A stretch of 64,000 nt of DNA from Aequorivita soesokkakensis (GCF_001641085.1 NZ_LXIE01000001.1:310001-374000), one strand, 5' to 3'; shown: positions 50,660-59,989, counted from the first letter of the stretch. Notes: a model not told the origin generated them from the letters alone. Numbers and translations are program-made.

Positions 50660-52432
50660 TTAAAGAGGGAGTAATAATGTAGCACTAAACCCTTTTTCTG
50701 AAGTGTAGGTAAACGTTCCTTTATGTGCTTGCATTCTTTTTTCAATATTGAGCAAGCCATTTCCCAAGCGTTTTCCCTTTTGGAATCCTTTGCCGTTATC
50801 TTGAATAAGTATTTGTAAAAATCTTTTTTCGGTAAGTGAAATCTTTATGGAAAGATTTGTTGATTCGGAGTGTTTTAATGCATTGGCTATTAATTCTTTG
50901 ATGCAATAGAAGATATTTTTACGCATTTGCCCAGAAATTTTTATTTCCGAGGCATTTTTAATGTTTTCTAAATATTCCAGTTTGATAGGCATTCCTTCTA
51001 AAGTTTTAGCAGCATAATGCTTTACGTATTCCAAAAAGTCCTGAAGATTATCGTGGGCTTCATTTAAAGTCCAAATAAAGGTATTTAAACGCTGACCTAT
51101 TTCCGCTCCTGTACTCGATATTTTCGAGGCAGTCTTTTTTTGTTCTACGGAAAGGTTTTCTTGTGCTTCCAGCATTTGTGCATGAATTAAAATACTGGTT
51201 AAATTGCTTCCAATATCATCGTGCAAGTCGTTACTAATTTCTGTTTTTTGCTGTAACAGCCTTTTTTGAACTTTATTTTTTCTTCTAAAAAGCAGTACCA
51301 TTACAATTAATAAGAAAGTAATTAATAAAAGCGTTGTGATTTGCAACAGGCTAACCTTTTTCTGTTTTTCAAATTCATTGCGCTGCAGGTTAAATAATTC
51401 CTTTTCATTTTCCAAATATTGCTGGGATATATTTTGAACCAATGAATTTCCTTGAAAACGGATAGAGTCTTCAATTTGCAGTATTTTTTTTTGAAGCGCG
51501 ATGGTTTGCTTTTCCATTTCCAAAACTTCAAAAATTGATGCGGCTTCCTTAAAAAAATACCGTTTAAAAAGAGTATTAACAGGATAGTTTTCTATTAATA
51601 TTTCTCCATTTCGAAAATGATTCAACACAGAATCTTTTTGCGGAATAAATGCTTTCATCAAAAAGCCTTCATTTACAGTTGCTATATCGTAATAGTTAAA
51701 AGCTAGTGCTGTTTGTTTGCTTTTATGGAAATAAAATACAGCACTATCCTTTTGTTGTTTTCCCAATTTAATAAGTCCAAAAGTCTGCTCACAATTGGCT
51801 AGTGCGCGACCGCTTTTTTCAATTTTTGCGATTCTGTATGCTTTTTCGTTATAATAATAAGCACTGTCCCAATCTTTAAGTTGCAATTTTAGTTGTCCTA
51901 AATTATTGTAGATATGCTCAGGTTTTATAAATGTTCTAAGGTGTTCTGTTTTAATTTCTGAAGAATAGAATTTTTCTGCATTTTTTAAAGCTTTTCCGGA
52001 AGCCACGTAATTACGCATTTCAAAAAGGTTGATACCCTTAAAAAAATACAGATCGGCTATGGATGCACTATCCTTTTCTTTCATCGCAAAGTCAATCCCT
52101 TTTTCTGCTTCCGTGGTGCCAAATTGAAACAACCCAAAATAATAGAATAACTCCGATTGCAAACTAAAGATATCAGACTGATTTAGGATTTCTGGATTTT
52201 CAAAACTCCATATTTTACAGGAGTCCAGCCATTTTTGGGCTAATGGAATTTCATCGGTTTCAAGGTAATGTTCCGCTAATTTGAAGGCGTTTATAAGCTT
52301 ACATTCTTTTGTTTTACAGGATTGTATTCTTGGCAGTAGTTCTTTTTCCTGAAGCTGTGCCATTCCAACAATTGGAATAAAAAAAAGATAAACAAATACC
52401 ATTTTCCATTTTGAAATAAAACAACTACACAT
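50660..52432 (-). CDS. Sensor histidine kinase with N-terminal TPR-like region
   Basis: The 590-residue kinase has a signal/anchor sequence (MVFVYLFFIPIVGMA from residue 11), then a helical TPR-like sensor region to about residue 330 (HIYNNLGQLKLQLKDWDSAY; TFGLIKLGKQQKDSAVFYFH). One membrane span (LLQITTLLLITFLLIVMVLL, about 360-380) follows. The phospho-acceptor H404 lies in SNDLHDDIGSNLTSI (NarX/DesK-type HisKA_3 box), and the HATPase domain has N517 (KELIANALKHSE) and DNGKGF. Its start overlaps the response regulator gene by eight bases. The overlap supports the ATG at 52432; a start at 52402 would place the signal peptide exactly at the N terminus. Confidence 0.9.
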   Translation of the reverse strand: MCSCFISKWKMVFVYLFFIPIVGMAQLQEKELLPRIQSCKTKECKLINAFKLAEHYLETDEIPLAQKWLDSCKIWSFENPEILNQSDIFSLQSELFYYFGLFQFGTTEAEKGIDFAMKEKDSASIADLYFFKGINLFEMRNYVASGKALKNAEKFYSSEIKTEHLRTFIKPEHIYNNLGQLKLQLKDWDSAYYYNEKAYRIAKIEKSGRALANCEQTFGLIKLGKQQKDSAVFYFHKSKQTALAFNYYDIATVNEGFLMKAFIPQKDSVLNHFRNGEILIENYPVNTLFKRYFFKEAASIFEVLEMEKQTIALQKKILQIEDSIRFQGNSLVQNISQQYLENEKELFNLQRNEFEKQKKVSLLQITTLLLITFLLIVMVLLFRRKNKVQKRLLQQKTEISNDLHDDIGSNLTSILIHAQMLEAQENLSVEQKKTASKISSTGAEIGQRLNTFIWTLNEAHDNLQDFLEYVKHYAAKTLEGMPIKLEYLENIKNASEIKISGQMRKNIFYCIKELIANALKHSESTNLSIKISLTEKRFLQILIQDNGKGFQKGKRLGNGLLNIEKRMQAHKGTFTYTSEKGFSATLLLPL

Positions 52433-53060
52433 TACGGTTCAAGTATTTGTTTACTGCTTCAACCCTTGTGTTTACGTGAAGTTTTTCGTAAATGTTTTGC
52501 ACATGCTTTTTTACTGTGCCTAGGCTTATGAACAGTTTTTCACTAACCTCTTTATTAAGGTTTCCTTTTGCTATTAAATCCAAAATTTCTACTTCCCGCT
52601 CTGTTAAGAGCTCCATTTCTGCATTTGTTTTTTTTGAAAATTTAGAAAAACTACTCACTACCTTTCTTGCAATACTCGCACTCATTGGACTTCCCCCTTC
52701 AAAAAGATCTTCCAGTGCTGAAATAATTTTTTTGGGGCCATCGGTTTTTAAAATGTAACCACTAGCTCCCGCTTCTAGACTTTTAAAAATTTTATCCTCG
52801 TCTTCATAGGAGGTGCACATCACAAATAAAGTGTCAGGACATTGTTTTTTAAGTGCTGATACACATTCTATACCCGTTAATTTGGGCAAATTAATATCCA
52901 TTAATACAACATTAGGTTTTAATAGTGGAATCTCAACGAGTGCTTCTTCCGCATTTTTGAAACTGCCTTCTATGGCATACTTATGGGTCGCTTTGAGCAT
53001 ACCTGCCATAGCCTCCAAAAGGTCTTCATTATCTTCTACTATTGCAATGGTTGGTTTCAT
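52425..53060 (-). CDS. NarL/LuxR-type response regulator
   Basis: This 211-residue regulator has a receiver domain with phospho-acceptor D55 (NVVLMDINLPKLTGIE), acidic pocket VEDNED, and the switch/lysine region SLEAGASGYILKTDGPKK. A C-terminal LuxR/GerE helix-turn-helix follows (LTEREVEILDLIAKGNLNKE and LFISLGTVKKHVQNIYEKLH). It forms a two-component system with the overlapping kinase gene. Because the fibre-like gene follows the kinase in the same direction, that gene is the obvious candidate target or operon member. Confidence 0.93.
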   Translation of the reverse strand: MKPTIAIVEDNEDLLEAMAGMLKATHKYAIEGSFKNAEEALVEIPLLKPNVVLMDINLPKLTGIECVSALKKQCPDTLFVMCTSYEDEDKIFKSLEAGASGYILKTDGPKKIISALEDLFEGGSPMSASIARKVVSSFSKFSKKTNAEMELLTEREVEILDLIAKGNLNKEVSEKLFISLGTVKKHVQNIYEKLHVNTRVEAVNKYLNRNV

Positions 53061-53616
53061 GAATAGTTATTAATACAATACCAGCTGTGCATTTAGGTAA
53101 AGTTAATTTTAATTTTATAGATAGGTCTATTTAAGACTAAGAAATTCAAGTATTGAATCATAGTAAAAGCAGCTATTTTAGAAAGTAGCCTTGTAGGTAA
53201 CTCTCAAGAAATATTTATCATGATTTATTGTGAAATGGAAAAATTAACATTTGAATGCATAAATAAAGAACGCCATTTGTATAGTGAAGAAATTTGTGCG
53301 CCAGGAATAAGAGGAAGTTTCGGTACACTTATAATATCTATGGGTTTTAGGGAGGAGTATGAAAAAGAAGTGTTTTAAGGGGTGATTAACGAGGTGTGAA
53401 CGACAAGGCACGAGGGAAGAAGTACAAAAGAGAAAAGGACAAAAGGATGAAAGGATTTAAGAAATTCACCTGAGAACGGACAAATTATGGCATAAGCTAA
53501 TTAGCGTTGACGGTCCACTTAAAAAAAGCCATCCACCAAGACGAAGGAAGATAAAATTTGCATAGCTTTTTACAAAATCGTAACATTACATTCCTAAAAA
53601 ATAAATCTTCCCAACT
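53061..53616. other. 556-bp gap between the regulator and nhaC
   Basis: No ORF above 60 codons is present. It holds a 52-codon frame (53220-53378), then a purine-rich stretch (about 53400-53460, recurring AAAAGGA-like words) with no visible coding sense. TAAAATTTG near 53552 is a weak promoter candidate for nhaC. No tRNA or clear terminator was found. Confidence 0.5.
53220..53378 (+). CDS. Possible small protein of 52 residues
   Basis: ATG at 53220 to TAA at 53376-53378; a second in-frame ATG at 53235 would give 47 residues (MEKLTFECINKERHLYSEEI... ending EEYEKEVF). The composition is plausible for a soluble protein, with two cysteines. I recognise no family and see no clear promoter, so it could be a chance frame or a gene fragment. 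Confidence 0.25.
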   Translation: MIYCEMEKLTFECINKERHLYSEEICAPGIRGSFGTLIISMGFREEYEKEVF

Positions 53617-55092
53617 ATGGAAAACCAAAACCTTCGCCCGCATCCCGAAAATGAGCATATAGTTGACAATGTAGAGCTCAATATTTGGGAGGCATTGATT
53701 CCTGTTATAATATTAATGTCATTATTGGCATATAATATTTTTTTTGCGGATGGAGAATGGTTTGGTGAATATTCAAACCAATTAATATTATTAATAGGTG
53801 GCGTGGTGGCTGCAATAGTAGGTTTTTTTAATAAAAGCACGGTAGCCATAATGATGGCAGAAGTGTATGAAAATCTTAAAAGTGTTTTTGTCCCTATTAT
53901 GATTTTATTTTTAGTTGGGGCTTTAGCAGGTACTTGGTTAATAAGTGGTGTTATTCCTGCTATGGTATATTATGGGCTTCAAGTTTTAAGTCCTTCATTT
54001 TTTCTTCCCGCATCAGTAATTATTGCTTCAATAATCTCGATTGCTACAGGCAGTAGTTGGACTACTTCCGCTACTGTGGGAATAGCTTTGGTAGGTATTG
54101 GTACCGCATTGGGGATTTCCCCAGGAATGGTAGCAGGAGCAGTAATTTCAGGTGCATATTTTGGAGATAAAATGTCACCTTTAAGCGATACAACAAATTT
54201 AGCCCCTGCAATGGCTGGGACAGATTTGTTTACACACATTCGATACATGGCTTTTACCACTGTTCCTACCTATGTAATTACCCTTATTGTTTTTTCCATT
54301 TTGAGTGCAACCGTAGAAACTCATGGTAATGCAGATGTTAGTGGTCTTCTGGCAACAATTGATGCTACCTTCAATATTAATCCATGGCTTTTTATTGTTC
54401 CGGGTTTAGTAATTGTTTTAATTCTGTTAAAGACAAAACCACTTTTGGCTTTAGGCATTGGAGTAATTTCTGCTGCAATATTTGCTATTGTATTCCAGCC
54501 CCAAATATTAAATGCTATTTCATCTTCAAATTTTGGTGCTATTGTAAATTCTATTTTCACGGACACCTCAATAAAAACTGATAACGAACAACTTAACGAT
54601 CTTTTTACATCTGGTGGAATGGAGGGAATGCTCTGGACTATATTTTTAATTTTATGCGCGATGGTCTTTGGAGGAATCATGGATGGTATTGGTGCTTTGG
54701 CACGCATTACCAAATCTCTATTAAAACTTGCCCACTCTATTTTTGGACTTTTTGCAAGTACTGTATTGAGCTGTTTAGGACTTAATATAATAGCTTCCGA
54801 TCAATATTTAGCTTTAGTAATTCCTGGAAAAATGTTTAAGCAGGCTTATCATGACCGTGGCTTGGCACCAGAAAATTTAAGTAGAACTTTGGAAGATAGT
54901 GGAACAGTAACCTCAGTATTAGTACCCTGGAACACTTGTGGTGCCTATCAAAGTAGTGTTTTGGGCGTTGATACCCTTCATTATGCTGGCTATGCTATTT
55001 TCAATTGGCTCAGCCCAATTATGACACTTATTTTTGCAGCTTTCAGCATAAAAATAAGACAACTTTCCGAAACAAAAAGAGCAACAGCATAA
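53617..55092 (+). CDS. nhaC: Na+/H+ antiporter, NhaC family
   Basis: This 491-residue inner-membrane protein has about a dozen hydrophobic segments (for example ALIPVIILMSLLAYNIFFAD and FVPIMILFLVGALAGTWLIS). The conserved NhaC stretches are ATGSSWTTSATVGIALVGIG, GAVISGAYFGDKMSPLSDTT (charged residues in the transport path) and LEDSGTVTSVLVPWNTCGAY. It expels sodium in exchange for protons, consistent with a marine or saline habitat. The N terminus is cytoplasmic and acidic. It stands alone, with only a weak -7-like sequence upstream. Confidence 0.93.
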   Translation: MENQNLRPHPENEHIVDNVELNIWEALIPVIILMSLLAYNIFFADGEWFGEYSNQLILLIGGVVAAIVGFFNKSTVAIMMAEVYENLKSVFVPIMILFLVGALAGTWLISGVIPAMVYYGLQVLSPSFFLPASVIIASIISIATGSSWTTSATVGIALVGIGTALGISPGMVAGAVISGAYFGDKMSPLSDTTNLAPAMAGTDLFTHIRYMAFTTVPTYVITLIVFSILSATVETHGNADVSGLLATIDATFNINPWLFIVPGLVIVLILLKTKPLLALGIGVISAAIFAIVFQPQILNAISSSNFGAIVNSIFTDTSIKTDNEQLNDLFTSGGMEGMLWTIFLILCAMVFGGIMDGIGALARITKSLLKLAHSIFGLFASTVLSCLGLNIIASDQYLALVIPGKMFKQAYHDRGLAPENLSRTLEDSGTVTSVLVPWNTCGAYQSSVLGVDTLHYAGYAIFNWLSPIMTLIFAAFSIKIRQLSETKRATA

Positions 55093-55207
55093 ACTGAATT
55101 ACCTATCTATTTTAAAAATTTTAAAAGTCAGCAATACAGTATCTATTTTGCTTATACTTTAATAGAATTTTAAGTCAACTTTACTTTTTATTACTCTCTT
55201 AAATGGG

Positions 55208-55215
55208 TACTTTTG
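55208..55215 (+). promoter_or_regulatory. -7 promoter element (TACTTTTG) of the peroxiredoxin gene
   Basis: An exact TAnnTTTG followed by GCACC, 38 bases before the ATG. Confidence 0.6.
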
Positions 55216-55253
55216 CACCATCAAAAAAAGAGTAATTTTTAAAAGAAAAATAT

Positions 55254-55898
55254 ATGACTTTAGTAGGTAAAAAATTTCCAAACATTGCCGTAAATGCAAT
55301 AAACAACAAAGGTGTTTCCCAAAACCTAAACATTTTTGAAACCGCAAAAAAAGAAGGCAAAAAAGTAATCCTTTTTTGGTATCCAAAGGACTTTACGTTT
55401 GTTTGCCCAACTGAATTGCATGCCTTTCAAGCTGCCTTGAGCGAATTTGAAAAAAGAAATACAATAGTGATTGGTGCATCTTGTGATTCAGCAGAGGTTC
55501 ACTTCGCTTGGTTAAATACCCCAAAAAACAATGGCGGTATTGAAGGAGTTACTTATCCACTTTTGGCCGATACAAATCGCAATCTTTCTTCTCAATTGGG
55601 AATTCTTGACAGTACCAACGAGCGTTATGATGAAGAAACAGGAATGTTAATGATTGATGGGGACAACGTAACTTACCGAGCAACTTATTTAATTGACGAG
55701 GAAGGCACTGTTTTCCACGAAAGTGTGAACCATATGCCGTTAGGTAGAAATGTTTCAGAGTTTTTAAGGTTGATCGATGCTTACTCACACGTTCAAAAAA
55801 ACGGCGAAGTTTGCCCAGCAAACTGGCAGGAAGGCGCAACTGCTATGAACGCAAACCGCGAAGGTGTTGCTGAATACCTTAGCCAACACTTGAACTAA
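55254..55898 (+). CDS. 2-Cys peroxiredoxin (AhpC/Prx1 type)
   Basis: This 214-residue peroxiredoxin has peroxidatic C51 in KDFTFVCPTELHAFQ and resolving C187 in NGEVCPANWQ, with the conserved YPLLADTNRNLSSQLG and substrate-binding arginine region NHMPLGRNVSEFLRL. It reduces hydrogen peroxide and alkyl hydroperoxides with a thioredoxin- or AhpF-type donor; no ahpF is adjacent. The C-terminal tail is of the usual length, so a decameric typical 2-Cys enzyme is expected. It has its own promoter and terminator. A second peroxidase gene (tpx) follows. Confidence 0.95.
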   Translation: MTLVGKKFPNIAVNAINNKGVSQNLNIFETAKKEGKKVILFWYPKDFTFVCPTELHAFQAALSEFEKRNTIVIGASCDSAEVHFAWLNTPKNNGGIEGVTYPLLADTNRNLSSQLGILDSTNERYDEETGMLMIDGDNVTYRATYLIDEEGTVFHESVNHMPLGRNVSEFLRLIDAYSHVQKNGEVCPANWQEGATAMNANREGVAEYLSQHLN

Positions 55899-55916
55899 AA
55901 ATAAATTTATAGTTCA

Positions 55917-55950
55917 AAGCCCTTTTCAAATTTGAAAAGGGCTTTTTTTA
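55917..55950 (+). terminator. Rho-independent terminator
   Basis: A perfect 15-bp palindromic stem (AAAGCCCTTTTCAAA / TTTGAAAAGGGCTTT) with no unpaired loop bases in the linear repeat, followed by T residues. Bidirectional in shape. Confidence 0.88.
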
Positions 55951-56029
55951 TTTAAAAACCTTTAAGAAGTCTTTTGCAGTTTAAATGAATCACTTTGCTT
56001 AATTTTATGGCTAATAAAAAAAATAAAAA

Positions 56030-56530
56030 ATGGCAACTATCAAACTAGGCGGAAACAATATTGAAACCAACGGAACACTACCAAAAGTAGGCGATACAGC
56101 TCCAGATTTCAACTTAACCGCACAAGATTTAAGTTCAAAAAAATTATCAGACTACAAAGGTTCTCGTGTTATAATGAATATATTTCCCAGTATAGACACT
56201 AATGTTTGTGCAACTTCCGTACGTAAATTCAACGAAAAAGCTACCGGCTTGAAAAACACAAAAGTGCTTTGCATTTCTAAAGACCTCCCATTTGCACAAA
56301 AACGTTTTGTGAGTGATGAGGAAATAAATAACGTTACCAATCTTTCCGATTTTCGCGATGGCAACTTCGGAAAAAACTATGGCGTGGAAATGACCAGTGG
56401 TGCGCTAAGTGGCCTGCACTCACGAGCAGTGCTAGTTTTGGACGAGAACGGAAAAGTAATTCACAGTCAACAAGTACCTGAAATTGGCGAAGAACCAGAT
56501 TATCTTTCTGCATTAAAACCACTTTTATAA
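56030..56530 (+). CDS. tpx: Thiol peroxidase (Tpx) lacking the usual resolving cysteine
   Basis: This 166-residue atypical peroxiredoxin has VGDTAPDFNLTAQDL, peroxidatic C60 in NIFPSIDTNVCATSVRKF, C81 in KVLCISKDLPFAQKRF, and LSDFRDGNFGKNYGVEM. In characterised Tpx the RFC motif following DLPFAQ supplies the resolving cysteine (C95 in E. coli). Here the codon is GTG, giving RFV (V94). The enzyme would therefore need another resolving thiol (C81 or an external donor) or work as a 1-Cys peroxidase. The stop codon overlaps the ATG of dgkA by one base (TAATG). Confidence 0.93.
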   Translation: MATIKLGGNNIETNGTLPKVGDTAPDFNLTAQDLSSKKLSDYKGSRVIMNIFPSIDTNVCATSVRKFNEKATGLKNTKVLCISKDLPFAQKRFVSDEEINNVTNLSDFRDGNFGKNYGVEMTSGALSGLHSRAVLVLDENGKVIHSQQVPEIGEEPDYLSALKPLL

Positions 56531-56892
56531 TGTGGAATTCATTTTTAGGAAAGCGCCTTAAAGGATGTGGATACGCATTTAAAGGCGCTTTGCTTTTGCT
56601 CCGCAATGAAGCGAGCATTCAAGTACAAGCTGTTATCGCAATTATAATGGCGTTTGCTGGATTTTATTTTGAAATTTCGGCAGTTGAATGGATGCTTCAA
56701 ATCTTTGCAATTGGATTGGTTATGAGCATTGAAGGTTTGAATACAGCCGTTGAGGAAATTGCAGATTTTGTGCACCCGGATTTTCACAATAAAATCGGTT
56801 TTATAAAAGATGTTGCCGCCGGAGCTGTTTTCTTTGCTGCAATAACTGCCATTATTATTGGTTGTATTATTTACTTTCCCAAGTTTTATTGA
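56530..56892 (+). CDS. dgkA: Diacylglycerol kinase / undecaprenol kinase (DgkA family)
   Basis: This 120-residue integral membrane kinase of the DgkA family has three transmembrane helices and the family motif SIEGLNTAVEEIADFVH, followed by KIGFIKDVAAGAVFFAAITA. An amphipathic N-terminal helix precedes (RLKGCGYAFKGALLLLRNEA). In Gram-positive homologues the substrate is undecaprenol, in E. coli diacylglycerol; which applies here cannot be read. The start overlaps the tpx stop, so both are translated from one message. The ftsK gene follows under its own promoter. Confidence 0.92.
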   Translation: MWNSFLGKRLKGCGYAFKGALLLLRNEASIQVQAVIAIIMAFAGFYFEISAVEWMLQIFAIGLVMSIEGLNTAVEEIADFVHPDFHNKIGFIKDVAAGAVFFAAITAIIIGCIIYFPKFY

Positions 56893-56925
56893 AATTAAAA
56901 CTTATTTGGAATTTGTTTTTTGTAA

Positions 56926-56959
56926 TTTGAAACTTTCCTCACTGATATTTGTATTTTTG
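56926..56959 (+). promoter_or_regulatory. Promoter of the ftsK operon (-33 TTTG, -7 TATTTTTG)
   Basis: TTTG at 56926-56929 and TATTTTTG at 56952-56959, 22 bases apart, match both halves of the Bacteroidota housekeeping promoter. The ATG is 22 bases further on. Confidence 0.7.
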
Positions 56960-56981
56960 CTGAAAGACAACCCATCTATTA

Positions 56982-59339
56982 ATGGCCAAAAAGAAGAACA
57001 AAAACACTAGCGCACCGCGCAAAAAAATAAGCTTTTCGCTATCCAAGCAACAAAAAATACTTTTGGGTAGCTTTTTGTTTTTGTTGGGATTGGCCTTTTT
57101 GTTTTCATTTATATCTTATTTTTTTACCTGGCAGGCAGATCAAAGCGAAATTGGTCTTTTGGCCGAGCGTGAACTGCAAACAAATAACTGGCTCAATAAA
57201 TTTGGTGCAAATGTGGCCCACTTTTTCATTTATGACGGTTTCGGTATTTCAGCCTTAATATTTGGATTTTTAATTACGTTAACCGGAATTTATTATTTTT
57301 TCGATTACGCCAAAAAACAGCTTTTAAAATTCTGGTTTTGGGGAATGCTTCTGATGCTTTGGATTTCAGTATTCTTCGGTTTTTTCGGAGAAAAGACAAC
57401 GCTTTTCAGTGGAATTATTGGTTATGAAACCAATGATTTGATGCAGGACTATTTAGGCTTGGTTGGAGCAATGTTGGTGATGATTTTTATATTGATTGTC
57501 TATTTGGTCGTGCGTTTAAAATTAACTCCAGAAATGGCCATTGATGCTTTCCGAAGCTCAAAAAAGCAAATTGAATCTGAATTTGTTGGCGATAAAAAAG
57601 AGGTGGCTACTGTTGAAAAAGATACCGAAGAATCAGAAGAAGAAAAAGAGGAAGAAATTCCTGAACCCTATATAGAAGAAAAAATAACTCCCCCTACTCC
57701 TCCTGTAGCAGAAAAAATTATTCTGAAATCTGATGTGGAAGGCGATGTTGAAATGGAAGTGGAGCAAGCCCCCGAAGAAGAGGAAATTGAAAATATAAGT
57801 GCGAAACTGGTAAAGGATTTTGGGGAATTCGACCCAAAACTGGAATTGGGCAACTATAAATTTCCAAGCATCGAATTGTTGCGCGACCACACCGCTGGCG
57901 GAAGTATTACCATAGACCAGGAAGAACTTGAAGAAAACAAAAACCGAATTGTTGAAACCCTCAACAATTATAAAATTGGAATTGCAAATATTAAAGCTAC
58001 GGTTGGGCCAACGGTAACGCTTTATGAAATTGTTCCCGATGCGGGAGTCCGAATTTCAAAAATTAAAAATCTTGAGGACGATATAGCCCTTTCGCTTTCG
58101 GCCTTGGGCATCCGTATTATCGCCCCGATTCCTGGAAGGGGAACCATTGGTATTGAAGTTCCAAATAAAAACCCTCGGGTGGTTTCTATGCGTTCGGTAA
58201 TTGCTTCCGCAAAATTTCAAAATGCAGAAATGGAATTGCCTATTGCTTTTGGAAAAACCATTAGCAACGAAACATTTGTTGTGGATCTGGCAAAGATGCC
58301 GCATATGCTAATGGCTGGAGCCACTGGGCAAGGTAAATCGGTTGGGTTGAATGCAGTATTGACATCACTTCTTTATAAAAAACATCCCGCAGAAGTAAAG
58401 TTCGTTTTAGTAGATCCAAAAAAAGTGGAACTGACACTTTTCAACAAAATTGAAAGACATTATTTGGCAAAACTTCCCGATACCGAAGAAGCTATTATAA
58501 CCGATACAACCAAAGTAATCCATACGCTGAACTCGCTTTGTATTGAAATGGACAATCGTTACGATTTGCTGAAGGATGCGATGGTTCGAAACATTAAGGA
58601 ATACAATACAAAATTCAAAAACCGAAAACTGAACCCAAATGATGGCCACCATTATTTGCCCTATATCGTTTTAGTGATTGATGAATTTGCCGATTTAATT
58701 ATGACGGCCGGAAAGGAAGTGGAAACCCCTATTGCACGGTTGGCGCAACTTGCACGAGCAATTGGAATACATTTGATTATTGCAACTCAAAGGCCGTCGG
58801 TTAACGTTATTACTGGTATTATAAAGGCAAACTTCCCGGCGCGTATTGCGTTTAGGGTAACCAGCAAAATTGATTCCCGAACTATTTTGGACAATTCAGG
58901 GGCAGATCAACTTATTGGCCGTGGCGATATGCTTTACACCCAGGGCAATGAACTGACACGTATTCAGTGCGCATTTGTAGATACCCCAGAAGTTGCTGAT
59001 ATTACGGAGTTTATCGGCTCACAAAAAGCATATCCCGATGCACATTTGCTTCCGGAATACGTTGGTGAGGAAGGTGGCACAAATCTTGATATTAACATCG
59101 AGGAACGCGACAAAATGTTCCGTGAAGCCGCGGAAGTATTGGTAATTGCACAACAAGGTTCCGCTTCATTATTACAGCGAAAGCTTAAATTGGGGTATAA
59201 CCGGGCTGGAAGAATTATTGATCAAATGGAAGCGGCGGGTATTGTGGGCCCTTTTGAAGGCAGCAAGGCACGGCAGGTTTTGGTTCCCACAATTGATGCT
59301 TTAAATCAACTTTTAGATAACGAACAAAATGACTATTAA
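56982..59339 (+). CDS. ftsK: DNA translocase FtsK
   Basis: This 785-residue septal DNA pump resolves chromosome dimers and clears DNA from the division site. The N-terminal four-helix membrane domain (residues about 25-175; ILLGSFLFLLGLAFLFSFIS) is followed by an acidic, proline-containing linker (residues about 205-270) that is much shorter than in E. coli. The motor has Walker A ATGQGKS (K452) and Walker B YIVLVIDEFADLIMT, and the C-terminal gamma winged-helix domain that reads the polarity sequence is intact (QGSASLLQRKLKLGYNRAGR). lolA follows immediately, then lptF/G, a conserved flavobacterial order. Confidence 0.97.
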   Translation: MAKKKNKNTSAPRKKISFSLSKQQKILLGSFLFLLGLAFLFSFISYFFTWQADQSEIGLLAERELQTNNWLNKFGANVAHFFIYDGFGISALIFGFLITLTGIYYFFDYAKKQLLKFWFWGMLLMLWISVFFGFFGEKTTLFSGIIGYETNDLMQDYLGLVGAMLVMIFILIVYLVVRLKLTPEMAIDAFRSSKKQIESEFVGDKKEVATVEKDTEESEEEKEEEIPEPYIEEKITPPTPPVAEKIILKSDVEGDVEMEVEQAPEEEEIENISAKLVKDFGEFDPKLELGNYKFPSIELLRDHTAGGSITIDQEELEENKNRIVETLNNYKIGIANIKATVGPTVTLYEIVPDAGVRISKIKNLEDDIALSLSALGIRIIAPIPGRGTIGIEVPNKNPRVVSMRSVIASAKFQNAEMELPIAFGKTISNETFVVDLAKMPHMLMAGATGQGKSVGLNAVLTSLLYKKHPAEVKFVLVDPKKVELTLFNKIERHYLAKLPDTEEAIITDTTKVIHTLNSLCIEMDNRYDLLKDAMVRNIKEYNTKFKNRKLNPNDGHHYLPYIVLVIDEFADLIMTAGKEVETPIARLAQLARAIGIHLIIATQRPSVNVITGIIKANFPARIAFRVTSKIDSRTILDNSGADQLIGRGDMLYTQGNELTRIQCAFVDTPEVADITEFIGSQKAYPDAHLLPEYVGEEGGTNLDINIEERDKMFREAAEVLVIAQQGSASLLQRKLKLGYNRAGRIIDQMEAAGIVGPFEGSKARQVLVPTIDALNQLLDNEQNDY

Positions 59340-59340
59340 A

Positions 59341-59979
59341 ATGCAAAAACTAAGTATTCTTTTAATCGCTCTATTAATAACTTCTTTTTCACAGGCACAG
59401 GATGCAAAATCTTTGTTGAAAGAAGTTTCCGCGAAAGCAAAAAGCTACGATAATATTTCAATCGATTTCAAATATAATTTGAATAATTCCAAAGAAAACG
59501 TTAACCAGGAAACCCGTGGCGATGTTACACTTCAGGGCAATAAATATGTTTTGAATATGCTTGGCACTACCCGAATTTTCGATGGAAAAAACATTTACAC
59601 AATTGTTCCCGAAGATGAAGAAGTAACCATTTCTGCATATAACGCGAATGACGATAAGGAAATTACCCCTTCAAAAATGTTGACCTTTTACGAAAAGGGC
59701 TATACCTATAAAATGGACATTGAACAAAATGTGAAAGGCCGAAAAATACAGTTCGTAAAACTTATCCCAATTGATTCCAAAGCCGAAATCAAAGACATTC
59801 TTTTGGGGATAGACGTGCAGACAAAACATATCTACAAACTGATACAGACTGATGCCAAAGGAACAAAATATACACTTACCGTAAATTCCTTCAAAACAAA
59901 TCAACCTGTTTCCAAAACCTTGTTTACTTTTGATGAGGCCAAATACAAAAAAGACGGTTACTACATAAACAAAATCTAA
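59341..59979 (+). CDS. lolA: Outer-membrane lipoprotein carrier LolA-like protein
   Basis: The periplasmic protein has a signal peptide MQKLSILLIALLITSFSQAQ (start at 59341, one base after the ftsK stop; an ATG at 59329 would overlap ftsK by 11 bases and add four residues). The mature part is a LolA/LolB half-barrel: ISIDFKYNLNNSKENVNQET, GDVTLQGNKYVLNMLGTTRI, FDGKNIYTIVPEDEEVTI, and TLFTFDEAKYKKDGYYINKI at the C terminus. In E. coli LolA shuttles lipoproteins from LolCDE to the outer membrane. Bacteroidota lack a clear LolB, so this is assigned as carrier by family. It precedes lptF/G by ten bases, grouping outer-membrane biogenesis genes. Confidence 0.88.
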   Translation: MQKLSILLIALLITSFSQAQDAKSLLKEVSAKAKSYDNISIDFKYNLNNSKENVNQETRGDVTLQGNKYVLNMLGTTRIFDGKNIYTIVPEDEEVTISAYNANDDKEITPSKMLTFYEKGYTYKMDIEQNVKGRKIQFVKLIPIDSKAEIKDILLGIDVQTKHIYKLIQTDAKGTKYTLTVNSFKTNQPVSKTLFTFDEAKYKKDGYYINKI

Positions 59980-59989
59980 CCGCACATAA

